A stretch of DNA of 64,000 nucleotides from Nocardioides islandensis (GCF_015352455.1 NZ_JADKPN010000007.1:1-64000); one strand, 5' to 3'; counted from the first letter of the stretch, positions 55,862 through 64,000 are shown. Numbers and translations: made by a program. The notes: generated by a model not told the origin, from the letters alone.

Positions 55862-56133
55862 GCTCCGCCTTCACCGCCCGGGTCGCCTGAATTCTCTGGG
55901 AGGGACTCCCAGATCTCCTTGCAGTCCGGGCACACCGGGAACTTCTCCGGCGCCCGGCTCGGCACCCAGACCTTGCCGCAGAGGGCCACGACCGGGGTCC
56001 CCATGACCATGGCCTCGGTGAGCTTGTCCTTCTCGACGAAGTGCGAGAACCGCTCGTGGTCACCCTCGTCCGTCGTGACGGTACGGCGGTCCTCCAGGGT
56101 CTTCGTCTCGGTCGAGAAGCCGATCTGGGTCAC
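55858..56133 (-). CDS. DUF3039 zinc-ribbon-like protein
   Basis: A 91-residue protein with the DUF3039 pattern: RFSHFVEKDKLTEAMVMGTP, VVALCGKVWVPSR and FPVCPDCKEIWE. The Cys residues in ALCGK and VCPDC form a probable zinc site. It is always next to this helicase in actinobacteria as far as I recall, suggesting a functional pair. The GTG start has TAGACT 7 nt upstream. Confidence 0.86.
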   Translation of the reverse strand: MTQIGFSTETKTLEDRRTVTTDEGDHERFSHFVEKDKLTEAMVMGTPVVALCGKVWVPSRAPEKFPVCPDCKEIWESLPENSGDPGGEGGA

Positions 56134-56192
56134 CCGTCGGAGTCTACGGCCCGGCCTGGACAGGTTTCGGATCGACGGGCCAGGGTGGGTGG

Positions 56193-57278
56193 ATGCGCAC
56201 CTTCCTCGGGGCGGCCGCGGCCGCCGTACTCACCTTGTCCACCGCGGCCACGATGCCCGCCGACGCCGGCACCCTCTCGGGTCACGCAGCGGGCCTGAGC
56301 TGGAAGCGCGTCGACCTGCCGCACTCCCACCAGAGTCTGCGCGGCCTCGACGCCGTCGACGCGAAGGTGGCCTGGGTCAGCGGCGACGACGGCGGCGTGT
56401 GGCGCACCGTCGACGGCGGCGCGACGTGGAAGGACGTCCGTCCCGACGCGGAGAAGGCGCTGGCCTTCCGCGACGTCGAGGCCGACAGCGCGCTGGACGC
56501 CCAGGTGCTGGCGATCGGCCCGCGCGGGCAGAGCCGGATCTACCAGACCGACGACGGTGGCAGGACGTGGGCGCTGCGGTTCAAGAACACCGAGGCCACG
56601 GCGTTCTACGACTGCCTGGCGATGTTCCCCGACGGCCTGCACGGGTTGGCGATGAGCGACCCGGTCGACGGCAAGTTCCGGGTCATCGCCACCCAGGACG
56701 GCGGGCACACCTGGAAGAAGGTCGACCCGTCCGGGATGCCGAAGGCCAAGGACGGCGAGTTCGGCTTCGCGGCCAGCGGCACCTGCCTGGTGACCGCGGG
56801 GGTCAAGGATGCCTGGATCGCGTCGGGCGGCACCGCGGCGCGGGTCTTCCACTCCACCGACTACGGCCAGACCTGGTCGGTGGCGAAGACGTCGATCCCA
56901 CCGAACGCCGACGGCGGTGGCGTGTTCTCGCTGGCGTTCACGACCTCGAAGGTCGGCATCGCCGTGGGCGGCAACTTCCTCGAGGAGGACAACGGCCGCA
57001 AGATGACCGCGCGTACCGGTGACGGCGGCGCGACCTGGGTGCGCGGCGGCAACGTCGGCGGGTACCGCTCCGGCGTCGACTGGGTGCCCTTCTCGAGCAC
57101 CGCGGTCGCGGTCGGCCCGAACGGGACGGACGTCACCACCGACGGCGGCAAGACGTGGACGGCCATCGGGAAGACCGGCTTCCACTCCGTCCAGTGCGTG
57201 GGCACGATCTCGACGACCTGCTGGGCCAGCGGCCCCGACGGCATGGTCGGCAGGCTGCGGGGCCTGCCGAAGGGCTAG
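56193..57278 (+). CDS. Secreted BNR/Asp-box beta-propeller protein
   Basis: A 361-residue exported protein with a signal peptide of about 25 residues (FLGAAAAAVLTLSTAATMP). Repeated Asp-box units, such as TVDGGATWKDV, TDDGGRTWALR, TQDGGHTWKKV, TGDGGATWVRG and TTDGGKTWTAI, define a YCF48/sialidase-like propeller of six to seven blades. No catalytic residues of sialidases are evident, so it may be a binding or scaffold protein. It is convergent with the MerR gene (4-bp overlap). Confidence 0.85.
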   Translation: MRTFLGAAAAAVLTLSTAATMPADAGTLSGHAAGLSWKRVDLPHSHQSLRGLDAVDAKVAWVSGDDGGVWRTVDGGATWKDVRPDAEKALAFRDVEADSALDAQVLAIGPRGQSRIYQTDDGGRTWALRFKNTEATAFYDCLAMFPDGLHGLAMSDPVDGKFRVIATQDGGHTWKKVDPSGMPKAKDGEFGFAASGTCLVTAGVKDAWIASGGTAARVFHSTDYGQTWSVAKTSIPPNADGGGVFSLAFTTSKVGIAVGGNFLEEDNGRKMTARTGDGGATWVRGGNVGGYRSGVDWVPFSSTAVAVGPNGTDVTTDGGKTWTAIGKTGFHSVQCVGTISTTCWASGPDGMVGRLRGLPKG

Positions 57279-58093
57279 GCGGCCCCGGAGACCGGCCAGC
57301 AGACCTCGGTCGTGTGGGCGAGCAGGTCCGCCGGGTCGCCCGTCGGCGCGTACCTCTCGCGGATCGGCCCGTCGGAGGCGATGGCCCGGTCGAGCACGCG
57401 GCGGCCCAGGGCGCCGTACGCCCGGTCGAGGTCCATCGCCGGCCCGTCGAAGACGGTGACGGCCACCTGGGCGGCCGGGACGACGTACGGCGTCACGCCG
57501 GGCGGCAGCCGGTCCGGCACGGTCGCGACCGGCACGAAGGCGACCAGGTCACCGATGGTGTCGGTGAAGAAGTCCGTCGGGAACATCGTGCCGTCGAGGC
57601 CGGACCGGGTGGCACCGGAGGCGCGCAGCGCACGGTGGAGGGTGCGGAACGACTCCATCCACCAGGCCACCACGTCCGCGCCGGAGACCCGTGAGCGGAT
57701 CGCGATGGTGGTCAGGTCCGGATCGGCGCGGTACTCGACGGGGAACTCCCCGTCCTCGGCGAGGAGCATCCGCTTGAGCGACTCGACGGTCGCCCGGGTC
57801 TCGGCGAGCTGGGCGCTCATCTTGTCCAGGTGGTCGACGATGACGCGGTTGCGTGCCGGCTCGTCCGGGGCGTCGAGGAACTCGCGCAGCCGCCCGATCG
57901 GCAGGTCGAGCTCGCGGAACCGGCGGATCAGCTGGGCGGTCGCGACCTGGCCGGCCTCGTAGAACCGGTAGCCCGACGAGGGGTCGATGCGGGCCGGGGC
58001 GAGCAGGCCCTCCTCGTGGTAGTGCCGCAGCGTCTTCACCGACAGGAAGGTCATCTTCGAGAACTCGCCGATGCTCACCAGCTGGTCGCTCAT
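57275..58093 (-). CDS. MerR-family regulator with GyrI-like effector domain
   Basis: A 272-residue regulator. The N-terminal MerR helix-turn-helix is LVSIGEFSKMTFLSVKTLRH with ARIDPSSGYRFYEAGQVATA, then a dimerisation coiled coil (DHLDKMSAQLAETRATVESL) and a GyrI-like effector domain, as in BmrR-type multidrug sensors. The ATG 58093 is one position from the expected transcription start of its own MerR-type promoter. It is divergent from the MFS exporter, whose expression it should control. Confidence 0.9.
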   Translation of the reverse strand: MSDQLVSIGEFSKMTFLSVKTLRHYHEEGLLAPARIDPSSGYRFYEAGQVATAQLIRRFRELDLPIGRLREFLDAPDEPARNRVIVDHLDKMSAQLAETRATVESLKRMLLAEDGEFPVEYRADPDLTTIAIRSRVSGADVVAWWMESFRTLHRALRASGATRSGLDGTMFPTDFFTDTIGDLVAFVPVATVPDRLPPGVTPYVVPAAQVAVTVFDGPAMDLDRAYGALGRRVLDRAIASDGPIRERYAPTGDPADLLAHTTEVCWPVSGAA

Positions 58094-58105
58094 GGGCCCA
58101 GCCAA

Positions 58106-58170
58106 CAGTCTCCCCCTGGGGGAGGGTCAATGCCGCCCGGGCCCTTGACCCTCCCCCTGCGGGAGACCGG
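58106..58170. promoter_or_regulatory. Two mirrored MerR-type operator-promoters
   Basis: On the plus strand, TTGACC (58145-58150) is followed by the dyad CTCCCCCTGCGGGAG (58151-58165) and a 19-bp spacer to the -10 region, 13 bp before the MFS start. On the minus strand, TTGACC (58130-58125) is followed by CTCCCCCAGGGGGAG (58124-58110). The overlong 19-bp spacer with a central dyad is the MerR promoter hallmark. Confidence 0.75.
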
Positions 58171-58182
58171 AGCGTCCTCGAC

Positions 58183-59649
58183 ATGGACACGACACACGAA
58201 TTGCGCAACGAACCGGGGTGGGGACCCCTGGCCGTGCTGATGGGCGGCATCTTCCTGGTGGTCCTCGACTTCTTCATCGTCAACGTCGCGCTGCCGTCGC
58301 TGCAGACCGACCTCCACGCCACCAGCAGCGGCCTCGAGTGGGTCGTCGCGGGCTACGGCCTGACCTTCGCGGCCCTCCTCATCGCCGCCGTCCGCCTCGG
58401 CGAGCGCTGGGGCCGGCGGCGCGTCTACGTGCTCGGCATCGGCGTCTTCGTGCTCGCCTCCGCGGCGTGCGGCGCCGCGCCCACCATCGAGACCCTGGTC
58501 GCGGCCCGGCTCGCCCAGGGCGTCGGCGGTGCCATGGTCAGCCCGCTGGTGCTGGCGCTGGTCCGCGACGTGTACGCCGGCGGCCGGCTGGCCAGGGCGA
58601 TCGGCATCTACTCCGCCGTGATGGGCCTGGCCGCGGCCTCCGGGCAGCTGATCGGCGGGGCGCTCATCTCGGCCGACGTGGCCGGCCTCGGGTGGCGCGC
58701 GATCTTCTGGGTCAACGTGCCCGTCGGCCTGGCCGTGGTCGCCGGCGCGCCCCGTCTGCTCCCGAACCGCCGTGGCGCGGCCGCCCGCGTCGACGTCGCC
58801 GAGCTGCTGCTGGCGACGGTGACCCTGACCGCGCTGCTGCTCCCGCTCATGGAGGGCCGCCGGCTCGACTGGCCGGCCTGGACCTGGGCGAGCCTGGCGC
58901 TGGCCGGGGCGAGCGCCGTGGCGACGTACGCCCGCGGCCGCACCCTCGTGGCCCACGGACTGCGTCCGCTCGTCGACCCGGTGGCGTTCCGCTCGTCCAC
59001 GGTCCGCGTCGCGGTGGCCTGCCAGGGCTTGCTGTTCGTCGGGATGGCGTCGTACTTCCTGGTGCTCGCGCTGTACCTGCAGCTCGGCCGCGGCCTCTCG
59101 GCCCTGGAGTCCGGGCTGGTCTTCACGCTGGTGGCCATCCCCTACATGGCCGGCACCGTCGCGGTTCCGCGCGTCGCCGCCCGGCTGGGCACCCGCACGG
59201 TGGCGAGCGGCGCGGCGGTCTTCGCCCTCGGCCACGTGGCCCTCTGGGTCGCGGTGCGCACCGACGCCTCCGTGGCCGACCTGGCTCCCGGCCTCGTCCT
59301 GGCCGGGCTCGGGATGGGCGTCGCCCTCACCTCGCTCATCGGCGCGGCGATGACCGGTGTCGAGCCGGCGACCGTCGGTGCGGTCTCGGGCGTGCTCTCC
59401 ACCGTCCAGCAGGTCGGCAACACCCTCGGCGTCGCCGTCGTCGGCATGGTCTTCTTCGGCGGCGTGACGGCCGGGTACGACGTGGCGATGGCCCACAGCC
59501 TGCTCGTGCTCGCCGGCACCACCACCGCGGTCGCGCTGCTGGCGACCCGGCTGCGGCCGGCGGTCAGTTCAGGTCGGGGTCCAGAGGTCGCGTCGAGTGC
59601 CAGGCCAGCTCACCCGGTTGGCGGCGGAGCACGTCGCGCCACAGGCTGA
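58183..59649 (+). CDS. MFS drug exporter, DHA2-like (14 TM)
   Basis: A 488-residue transporter with about fourteen helices. Motif A appears as GERWGRRRVYVLG, and the first helix FLVVLDFFIVNVALPSLQTD is typical of DHA2 proton-drug antiporters such as EmrB/QacA-type pumps. The C-terminal 28 residues are read over the end of the convergent YqgE gene (86-bp overlap). Control by the divergent MerR regulator suggests induction by its own substrates. Confidence 0.9.
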   Translation: MDTTHELRNEPGWGPLAVLMGGIFLVVLDFFIVNVALPSLQTDLHATSSGLEWVVAGYGLTFAALLIAAVRLGERWGRRRVYVLGIGVFVLASAACGAAPTIETLVAARLAQGVGGAMVSPLVLALVRDVYAGGRLARAIGIYSAVMGLAAASGQLIGGALISADVAGLGWRAIFWVNVPVGLAVVAGAPRLLPNRRGAAARVDVAELLLATVTLTALLLPLMEGRRLDWPAWTWASLALAGASAVATYARGRTLVAHGLRPLVDPVAFRSSTVRVAVACQGLLFVGMASYFLVLALYLQLGRGLSALESGLVFTLVAIPYMAGTVAVPRVAARLGTRTVASGAAVFALGHVALWVAVRTDASVADLAPGLVLAGLGMGVALTSLIGAAMTGVEPATVGAVSGVLSTVQQVGNTLGVAVVGMVFFGGVTAGYDVAMAHSLLVLAGTTTAVALLATRLRPAVSSGRGPEVASSARPAHPVGGGARRATG

Positions 59650-60121
59650 CGGTGTCGTCGCGGAAGCAGTCGGGAGGGAGGGAGGGCACGACGTACCAGC
59701 TGCCCTCCTCGATCTCGCCCTCGAGCTGACCGGCGCCCCACCCGGCGTACCCGGCGTAGATCCGCAAGCCGGACAGGCTGCCGTCGATGAGCTCGACGGG
59801 AGTGTCCAGGTCGATCACGCCGATCTCGTCGGTGACGACGCGGTAGCCGACCGGGGTGTCGTCGCTGGACCGCAGCCGGCCGACCGCCAGCGCGCCCTCT
59901 GTGGAGACCGGGCCGCCCTGGAACAGCACGTCCGGCTGGGCCACGACCGACGCCCAGGGCTCGAGCACGTCGGACACCGGCACGGTCGAGGGCCGGTTGA
60001 GCACGACGCCGAGCGCGCCGTTCTCGTCGGCGTCCAGCAGGAGCACGACCGTCTCCGCGAAGTTCGGGTCGACCAGCTGCGCGGTGGCCACCAGCAGCTG
60101 ACCGGCGCGCAGGTCGGTCAT
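59564..60121 (-). CDS. YqgE/AlgH family protein (DUF179)
   Basis: A 185-residue protein with GQLLVATAQLVDPNFAETVV, NGALGVVLNRPSTVPV, FQGGPVSTEGALAVG and IYAGYAGWGAGQLEGEI, all diagnostic for YqgE/AlgH. The family is widespread and its biochemical role is unsettled. The ATG overlaps the stop of the upstream gene (ATGA), so both are translated together. Confidence 0.93.
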   Translation of the reverse strand: MTDLRAGQLLVATAQLVDPNFAETVVLLLDADENGALGVVLNRPSTVPVSDVLEPWASVVAQPDVLFQGGPVSTEGALAVGRLRSSDDTPVGYRVVTDEIGVIDLDTPVELIDGSLSGLRIYAGYAGWGAGQLEGEIEEGSWYVVPSLPPDCFRDDTVSLWRDVLRRQPGELAWHSTRPLDPDLN

Positions 60122-60507
60122 GCGACCAGTGTGCCGTACCTCCCGAGCAGCGCCTGCTCCTTGGCGGCCGCGACGCGGGTGGCCCGCGCCATCGTCTCGT
60201 CGAGCGGGTGCTCGGTGTAGTGGTCGATGATCGCGCGGACGCCGGGCAGCTCGCCGGCGGTCTGGCGCCAGGCGTCCAGGGCCGCGGCCTCCTGCTCGTC
60301 GGGGTGCCGCATGATCTCGTGCTCGATCCGGCCGGCCAGGCGGGTGTGCCAGCGCAGCTGGAGCGCGCCGAGCAGCGTCAGCTCGTCGCCGAAGGTCTCG
60401 CGGGCGCCGGGGACGTCCATGGGCAGCAGGCCGTCGCGGCGGGCGTCGGCGGTGGTCAGCACGTCGCGGAGAACGGCACCGCGGTCGTGGAAGCTCTTCC
60501 AGGTCAT
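60118..60507 (-). CDS. Uncharacterised 129-residue helical protein upstream of yqgE
   Basis: A soluble, mostly helical protein beginning MTWKSFHDRGAVLRDVLTTA, with LPMDVPGARETFGDELTLLG and a C-terminal MARATRVAAAKEQALLGRYG. I do not recognise a characterised family. ATG 60507 follows AAGGAGCGAG; a GTG/ATG ten codons earlier lacks this. It is the first gene of the yqgE operon, downstream of a 30-bp palindrome that is probably the operator of the neighbouring TetR protein. Confidence 0.75.
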   Translation of the reverse strand: MTWKSFHDRGAVLRDVLTTADARRDGLLPMDVPGARETFGDELTLLGALQLRWHTRLAGRIEHEIMRHPDEQEAAALDAWRQTAGELPGVRAIIDHYTEHPLDETMARATRVAAAKEQALLGRYGTLVA

Positions 60508-60535
60508 GAACTCGCTCCTTGTCTCGTGGGGGTTC

Positions 60536-60565
60536 ACATACCATCAGTACGTACTTACGGTATGT
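60536..60565. promoter_or_regulatory. 30-bp palindrome, candidate TetR operator
   Basis: ACATACC (60536-60542) and GGTATGT (60559-60565) share a centre with AGTACGTACT (60546-60555); 13 of 15 base pairs match. The stretch is strikingly AT-rich for this genome and lies 29 bp from the start of the 60118-60507 gene and 57 bp before the TetR gene. Confidence 0.7.
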
Positions 60566-60622
60566 AATCGGACGGCGGTATGCAAACCTCTCCGCCCGTG
60601 ACCTGGGTCATAGGGTGACGGC

Positions 60623-61252
60623 GTGAGGGTCAAGGGTCAGATCCGACGGGGTCGCCGGGCGGAGTACTCCGCCACCACCAAGCGGGCCCTGGTCGAGGTG
60701 GCCCGCGAGCTGTTCACCGAGCAGGGGTACGCCGGGACGTCGCTCGACGCGATCGTGGCCGGCGCCGACGTGACCAAGGGCGCGCTGTACCACCACTTCG
60801 CCGGCAAGCAGGCGCTGTTCGAGGCGGTCTTCGAGAAGGTCGAGCAGCACGCGTCCCGGGCGATCCACGACCGCATCAAGAACGAGAAGGACCCGTGGGA
60901 GAAGGCCCGGGCGGGGCTGCGCGCGTTCCTGGAGGTGGTCCGGGACCCGACGTACCGTCGCGTCGTCATCCAGGACGGGCCGGCGGTGCTGGGCTACGAG
61001 CGCTTCCGCGAGCAGGAGGAGCGGTCGACGTACGCCAACGTGCTGGTGATCGTGACCTCGGTGCTCAGCACGGGCGAGTGGGACCTCGAGCCCGCCATGC
61101 AGCGCACCTTCGCGACGATCTTCTTCGGCGCGATGTCCGCGGCCGGCGAGTCGGTGTCGCTCGCCGAGGACCCGGAGGCCGCCGGCGACCGCGTGGAGGC
61201 CGCCATCGGGATCATCCTGGACGGCCTCCAGGCGCTCACTTCTGCCAGGTGA
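60623..61252 (+). CDS. TetR-family transcriptional regulator
   Basis: A 209-residue regulator. The helix-turn-helix is in TSLDAIVAGADVTKGALYHH with the FAGKQALFEAVFEKVE cap, typical of TetR_N. The C-terminal domain (residues about 75-205) is the ligand-binding bundle. The GTG start is preceded by TAGGGT 6 nt upstream. It is divergent from the yqgE operon and probably binds the palindrome at 60536-60565. Its last 17 bp overlap the convergent lipoprotein gene. Confidence 0.9.
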   Translation: MRVKGQIRRGRRAEYSATTKRALVEVARELFTEQGYAGTSLDAIVAGADVTKGALYHHFAGKQALFEAVFEKVEQHASRAIHDRIKNEKDPWEKARAGLRAFLEVVRDPTYRRVVIQDGPAVLGYERFREQEERSTYANVLVIVTSVLSTGEWDLEPAMQRTFATIFFGAMSAAGESVSLAEDPEAAGDRVEAAIGIILDGLQALTSAR

Positions 61253-62276
61253 CGTTGCCCGGGCCCGCCGGGACCAGCTCCATCCACACGTGGCCGGCGG
61301 GGACGGTCAGCCGCTTGCCCTTGAACTCCAGCTCGAGGATCGAGCTCAGCGCGTCCTTGTGCCACGTCGCGCGGACGACGCGCCCGCCGTGGAACAGCCA
61401 GGCCTGGCCGTCGCCGACGAACTGGGTCTCGGGGACGTGGTTGCCGGCCGGGTCGAGGTACCCCGCGTCGCCGACCTTCACCTGGAGCGTGAGCACGGTG
61501 TCGGCCGGGAACTGGTCGTCGGCGCCGGCGTTGGAGTTCGTGTTCTTGTAACCGTCACCGTCGTAGGACCACTCCGTCGTGTGCCCGCCGGAGAACTGCA
61601 CGGCGAACGACGAGGCCTTCTTGCCCTGCGGCAGGTCGCTCCCGTCGCCCCACGGCAGGTAGTCGGCCGGCCGGACCTCGGGCTGCTTGATGGACTTCGC
61701 CGTGGCGGTGAGGTGGGCGAAGAGGTTGTACGGCGCGGAGCGCGAGGTGTCGCGGTACGTGCCGGCGCCGCCCTCCTGGATGAACGGGATCTTGGCGCCC
61801 TGGATGCGGTTGATCGTCACGCGGGCCGCACCCGACGTGATCACGGTCGCGTCGTCGTGCGGCACGATCCCGATGTCGCTGGCGCGCATCGAGCGCACCG
61901 GGCCGGCGTTGTCGGGGACCTGGGAGTAGAAGAAGACCGCCAGACGGGTCAGCCCGCCCTCGACGAGCTCCTCGACGACGAGGTCGGCCTTGCTCAGGCC
62001 GACCTGCGGCGCGCTGGACGTCGTGTTGTCGATCTTGGTGACCAGGATCGGGTGCTTCTCCACCGAGCTGTCGCCGTCGGCGACGGGCAGACCGGTCAGC
62101 GGCCAGGTGTCCGGCTCGGCGACCTCCTCGTCACTCGCCGAGGGCGTGAACGGCGTCGACGGGTCGGCCTGCGGAGTGGCCGACTTCGAGTCGTCACCCC
62201 CGCCGCACGCGGCCAGGCTGGCGGCCGTCAGGGTGGCGGCGACGAGGACGGAGAGTGGGCGCAAGGAAGGGCGCAC
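61236..62276 (-). CDS. DUF3048 lipoprotein (YerB-like)
   Basis: A 346-residue exported lipoprotein. The lipobox SLAAC places the acylated Cys at 24, after a clean signal sequence (LRPLSVLVAATLTAA). The DUF3048 region contains WPLTGLPVADGD, PILVTKIDN, GPVRSMRASDIGI and TINRIQGAKIPFIQEGGAGT. The function is unknown; YerB-like proteins are linked to the cell envelope. GTG 62276 is chosen over the ATG 14 codons upstream because it gives the proper lipoprotein signal and has GGAG at 8 nt. Confidence 0.88.
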   Translation of the reverse strand: MRPSLRPLSVLVAATLTAASLAACGGGDDSKSATPQADPSTPFTPSASDEEVAEPDTWPLTGLPVADGDSSVEKHPILVTKIDNTTSSAPQVGLSKADLVVEELVEGGLTRLAVFFYSQVPDNAGPVRSMRASDIGIVPHDDATVITSGAARVTINRIQGAKIPFIQEGGAGTYRDTSRSAPYNLFAHLTATAKSIKQPEVRPADYLPWGDGSDLPQGKKASSFAVQFSGGHTTEWSYDGDGYKNTNSNAGADDQFPADTVLTLQVKVGDAGYLDPAGNHVPETQFVGDGQAWLFHGGRVVRATWHKDALSSILELEFKGKRLTVPAGHVWMELVPAGPGNVTWQK

Positions 62277-62392
62277 GTGGGTGACTCCGATCAGGGGCAG
62301 AACACGAATCTGCTCCATTGTGGTTGTCTTTCAGGGGCGATCCGCGCAGGAGCGGGGTGTCGGCGCGTCGGTCACGGACCACGGGCTCACGT

Positions 62393-63148
62393 TCAGACGA
62401 GCGTGGCGCCGCCGTCGACGTACAGCACCTGGCCGGTGACGTACGACGCCTCGTCGCTGCACAGGAACGCGGCCACCGCGGCGATGTCCTCCGGGAAGCC
62501 GACGCGCTTGACCGGGTTCCGATCGGCGGCGGCGGCGCGGAAGTCCTCGACGCTCATCCCGACCCGGGCGGCCGTGGCGTCGGTCATGTCGGTGGCGATG
62601 AAGCCGGGGGCGATGGCGTTGACGTTCACGCCGAACGGGCCCAACTCGATGGCGAGCGTCCGGGTGAAGCCCTGGATGCCCATCTTGGCGGCGGCGTAGT
62701 TGGCCTGGCCGCGGTTACCCAGCGCGCTGACGCTGGACAGGTTGACGATCTTGCCGAACTTCTGGCCGGTGAAGACCTTCTGCGCGGCCCGGGACATCAG
62801 GAACGCGCCCCGCAGGTGCACGTTCATCACGGTGTCCCAGTCGTCCTCGGACATCTTGAACAGCAGGTTGTCGCGGGTGACGCCGGCGTTGTTGACCAGG
62901 ATGTGCAGCCCGCCCAGTTCCCCGACGACCCCGGTCACGGCGGTCTCGACCGAGGCCGAGTCGCCCACGTTGCAGGCGAGGCCGAGGTGACCCTCCCCCA
63001 GGCCGGCGGCGGCCTCCGTCGCCTGGCCCTCGTCGAGGTCCAGGACGGCGACCTTCGCGCCCTCCTCGGCGAACCGTCGCGCCGTGGCCAGCCCGATCCC
63101 GCGGGCGGCTCCGGTGACGACGGCGACCCGCCCGTCGAATCGGCCCAT
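62393..63148 (-). CDS. fabG: SDR-family 3-oxoacyl-ACP reductase (FabG-like)
   Basis: A 251-residue short-chain dehydrogenase. The NAD(P) motif is TGAARGIGLA (13-19), with NNAGV at 86-90 and the catalytic residues Ser138, Tyr151 and Lys155 (NYAAAKMG). The sequence VNVNAIAPGFIATDMT and the terminal VLYVDGGATLV are FabG-like. It may act in fatty-acid elongation or as an acetoacetyl-CoA-type reductase. The ATG follows AGGAGG at 8 nt. The gap 62277-62392 holds no gene. Confidence 0.88.
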   Translation of the reverse strand: MGRFDGRVAVVTGAARGIGLATARRFAEEGAKVAVLDLDEGQATEAAAGLGEGHLGLACNVGDSASVETAVTGVVGELGGLHILVNNAGVTRDNLLFKMSEDDWDTVMNVHLRGAFLMSRAAQKVFTGQKFGKIVNLSSVSALGNRGQANYAAAKMGIQGFTRTLAIELGPFGVNVNAIAPGFIATDMTDATAARVGMSVEDFRAAAADRNPVKRVGFPEDIAAVAAFLCSDEASYVTGQVLYVDGGATLV

Positions 63149-63183
63149 GTGACGTCCTCCTGTGTCGCAGCTCGGCCCCCGCC

Positions 63184-64000
63184 TCAGCCCGTCACTGTAG
63201 GACGGCCGGGATCGGGGTCGGCCACCGGTCCCGCGCCGGTGGGGTGCTTCTCCCGCGCCGTGCCGGCGATGGCCGCGACGACCAGCACGATCCCGAGCAC
63301 GCCGAACGCCGCGAGCCGCTCGCCCAGGAAGGCGGCGGCGGCGACGGCCGCGGTCACCGGCTCGCACAGCGTGGCGACGACCGCCGCGCTGCTGGTGGTC
63401 GTGCGCAGGCCGGAGTAGAGGAGGGCGTAGGCCAGGGCGAACGTGAGCGCGCCGAGGTACAGGAGGGTCAGCAGTGCGACCGGGTCGGTGGTGCCGTACG
63501 GACCGCCGGCGACCAGCGCCACCGGCACCAGCCCGCAGGCGCCGACGACGGTGGCCGTCGTGGTCAGCACCAGTGGTGCCGTCGAGCGCGCGAGGGGCTC
63601 GCCGACGGCCGTGGCGACGGCGTACGCCGAGCCGGACGCGATCGCGGCCAGCACGCCGGGCACGGGGTGCGGCCCCGTCTCGCCGAGCCCGGCCGACCCG
63701 CTGACCAGCACCAGCCCGCCCAGGGCCGCGAGCACGGTGAGCACCTCGACCAGGTCGGGCCGCCGGTGGTGCCGGACCGCGTCGCGGATCGTGAGCGCCA
63801 GGGGCGCGACGCCGAGGCTGACGACGGTCGAGACGGTGACGCCGACCCAGACGACCGAGGCGAAGTAGAGGGCCTGGTACGACGCGGTGGCCAGCCCGAC
63901 GAACACGGTCGGCCCGGGGCGTTCGCGCAGCAGCCGCAGCACGCCGCGGAGCTGGCTGCTCAGCACGCAGGCCGCGAGCAGGACCAGGGCGGCGATCGAC
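63184..64000 (-). CDS. EamA/DMT-family transporter, N-terminus cut by window edge
   Basis: The open frame runs off the right edge; about 271 residues are visible. They begin IAALVLLAACVLSSQLRGVL and include paired hydrophobic helices with FVGLATASYQALYFASVVW and the second-domain segment LTFALAYALLYSGLRTTTSS, the EamA (RhaT/YdcZ-like) pattern of ten-helix drug/metabolite exporters. The substrate is unknown. The stop is 35 bp from the FabG-like gene start, in the same direction. Confidence 0.85.
   Translation of the reverse strand, partial: SIAALVLLAACVLSSQLRGVLRLLRERPGPTVFVGLATASYQALYFASVVWVGVTVSTVVSLGVAPLALTIRDAVRHHRRPDLVEVLTVLAALGGLVLVSGSAGLGETGPHPVPGVLAAIASGSAYAVATAVGEPLARSTAPLVLTTTATVVGACGLVPVALVAGGPYGTTDPVALLTLLYLGALTFALAYALLYSGLRTTTSSAAVVATLCEPVTAAVAAAAFLGERLAAFGVLGIVLVVAAIAGTAREKHPTGAGPVADPDPGRPTVTG

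Overview
The window is very GC-rich, gene-dense DNA (only a few gaps exceed 150 bp) from an actinobacterium, most likely a member of the Nocardioidaceae such as Nocardioides. The support is an edge-truncated DUF222/HNH protein with the typical Nocardioides sequence style, a mec-cysO-cysM cysteine pathway, pncB-clpS-DUF2017 and murI-MBL-rph-rdgB gene order as in mycobacteria, frequent GTG starts, and at least fifteen genes whose only upstream signal is a TAnnnT box 6-8 nt before the start codon (leaderless transcripts). The genus is an inference.

Layout. 1-1.95 kb: truncated DUF222 gene, a decayed IS110-family element and a pair of 33-bp repeats. 1.95-9.2 kb: prfB, a membrane metallopeptidase-like protein, an FGGY kinase translationally coupled to a sphingosine-1-phosphate-lyase-like PLP enzyme, a methyltransferase and a YwaF-like membrane protein. 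9.2-15.4 kb: a His/Asp-rich secreted protein, a Pro-rich membrane protein, two ECF sigma factors (one fused to zinc-ribbon-like segments), mtnP, a DRGH nuclease and an MFS exporter. 15.4-24.6 kb: a GH16 glycosidase, a thrombospondin-3/RTX calcium-binding surface protein, DinB protein, CDF metal transporter, secreted subtilase with FN3 repeats, a methyltransferase and a hydrolase-LuxR fusion.

24.7-30.2 kb is the most distinctive locus: an ECF sigma factor, a 182-aa protein with an Ig-like tail, a 31-aa peptide, a subtilisin-type protease without a signal peptide, and a TPR-CHAT caspase-like protease, all in one direction. The peptide ends in PYEEPH and the subtilase carries three tandem PYEETH units just before its catalytic domain. 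I propose a sigma-controlled intracellular two-protease cascade.

30.3-34.5 kb: PPOX-fold stress protein, a beta-propeller protein/GroES-like/DUF3618 group, bcp, tRNA-Leu, rdgB-rph. 34.5-38.2 kb: ABC exporter divergent from a NarL-type two-component system. 38.2-44 kb: secreted metalloprotease, MBL hydrolase-murI, secreted phosphodiesterase, DUF3152 metzincin-like protein. 44.1-51.1 kb: cysM-NYN-cysO-mec sulfur transfer, NUDIX, DUF2017, clpS, then pncB and pncA for NAD salvage. 51-56 kb: NTF2-like, DUF1697, hpd with a divergent Lrp regulator, a mirrored 22-bp repeat array and a DUF3039-helicase pair. 56-64 kb: BNR repeat protein, MerR regulator with a divergent drug exporter and two mirrored operators, YqgE operon beside a TetR gene and a 30-bp palindrome, DUF3048 lipoprotein, FabG-type reductase, and an EamA transporter cut by the window edge.
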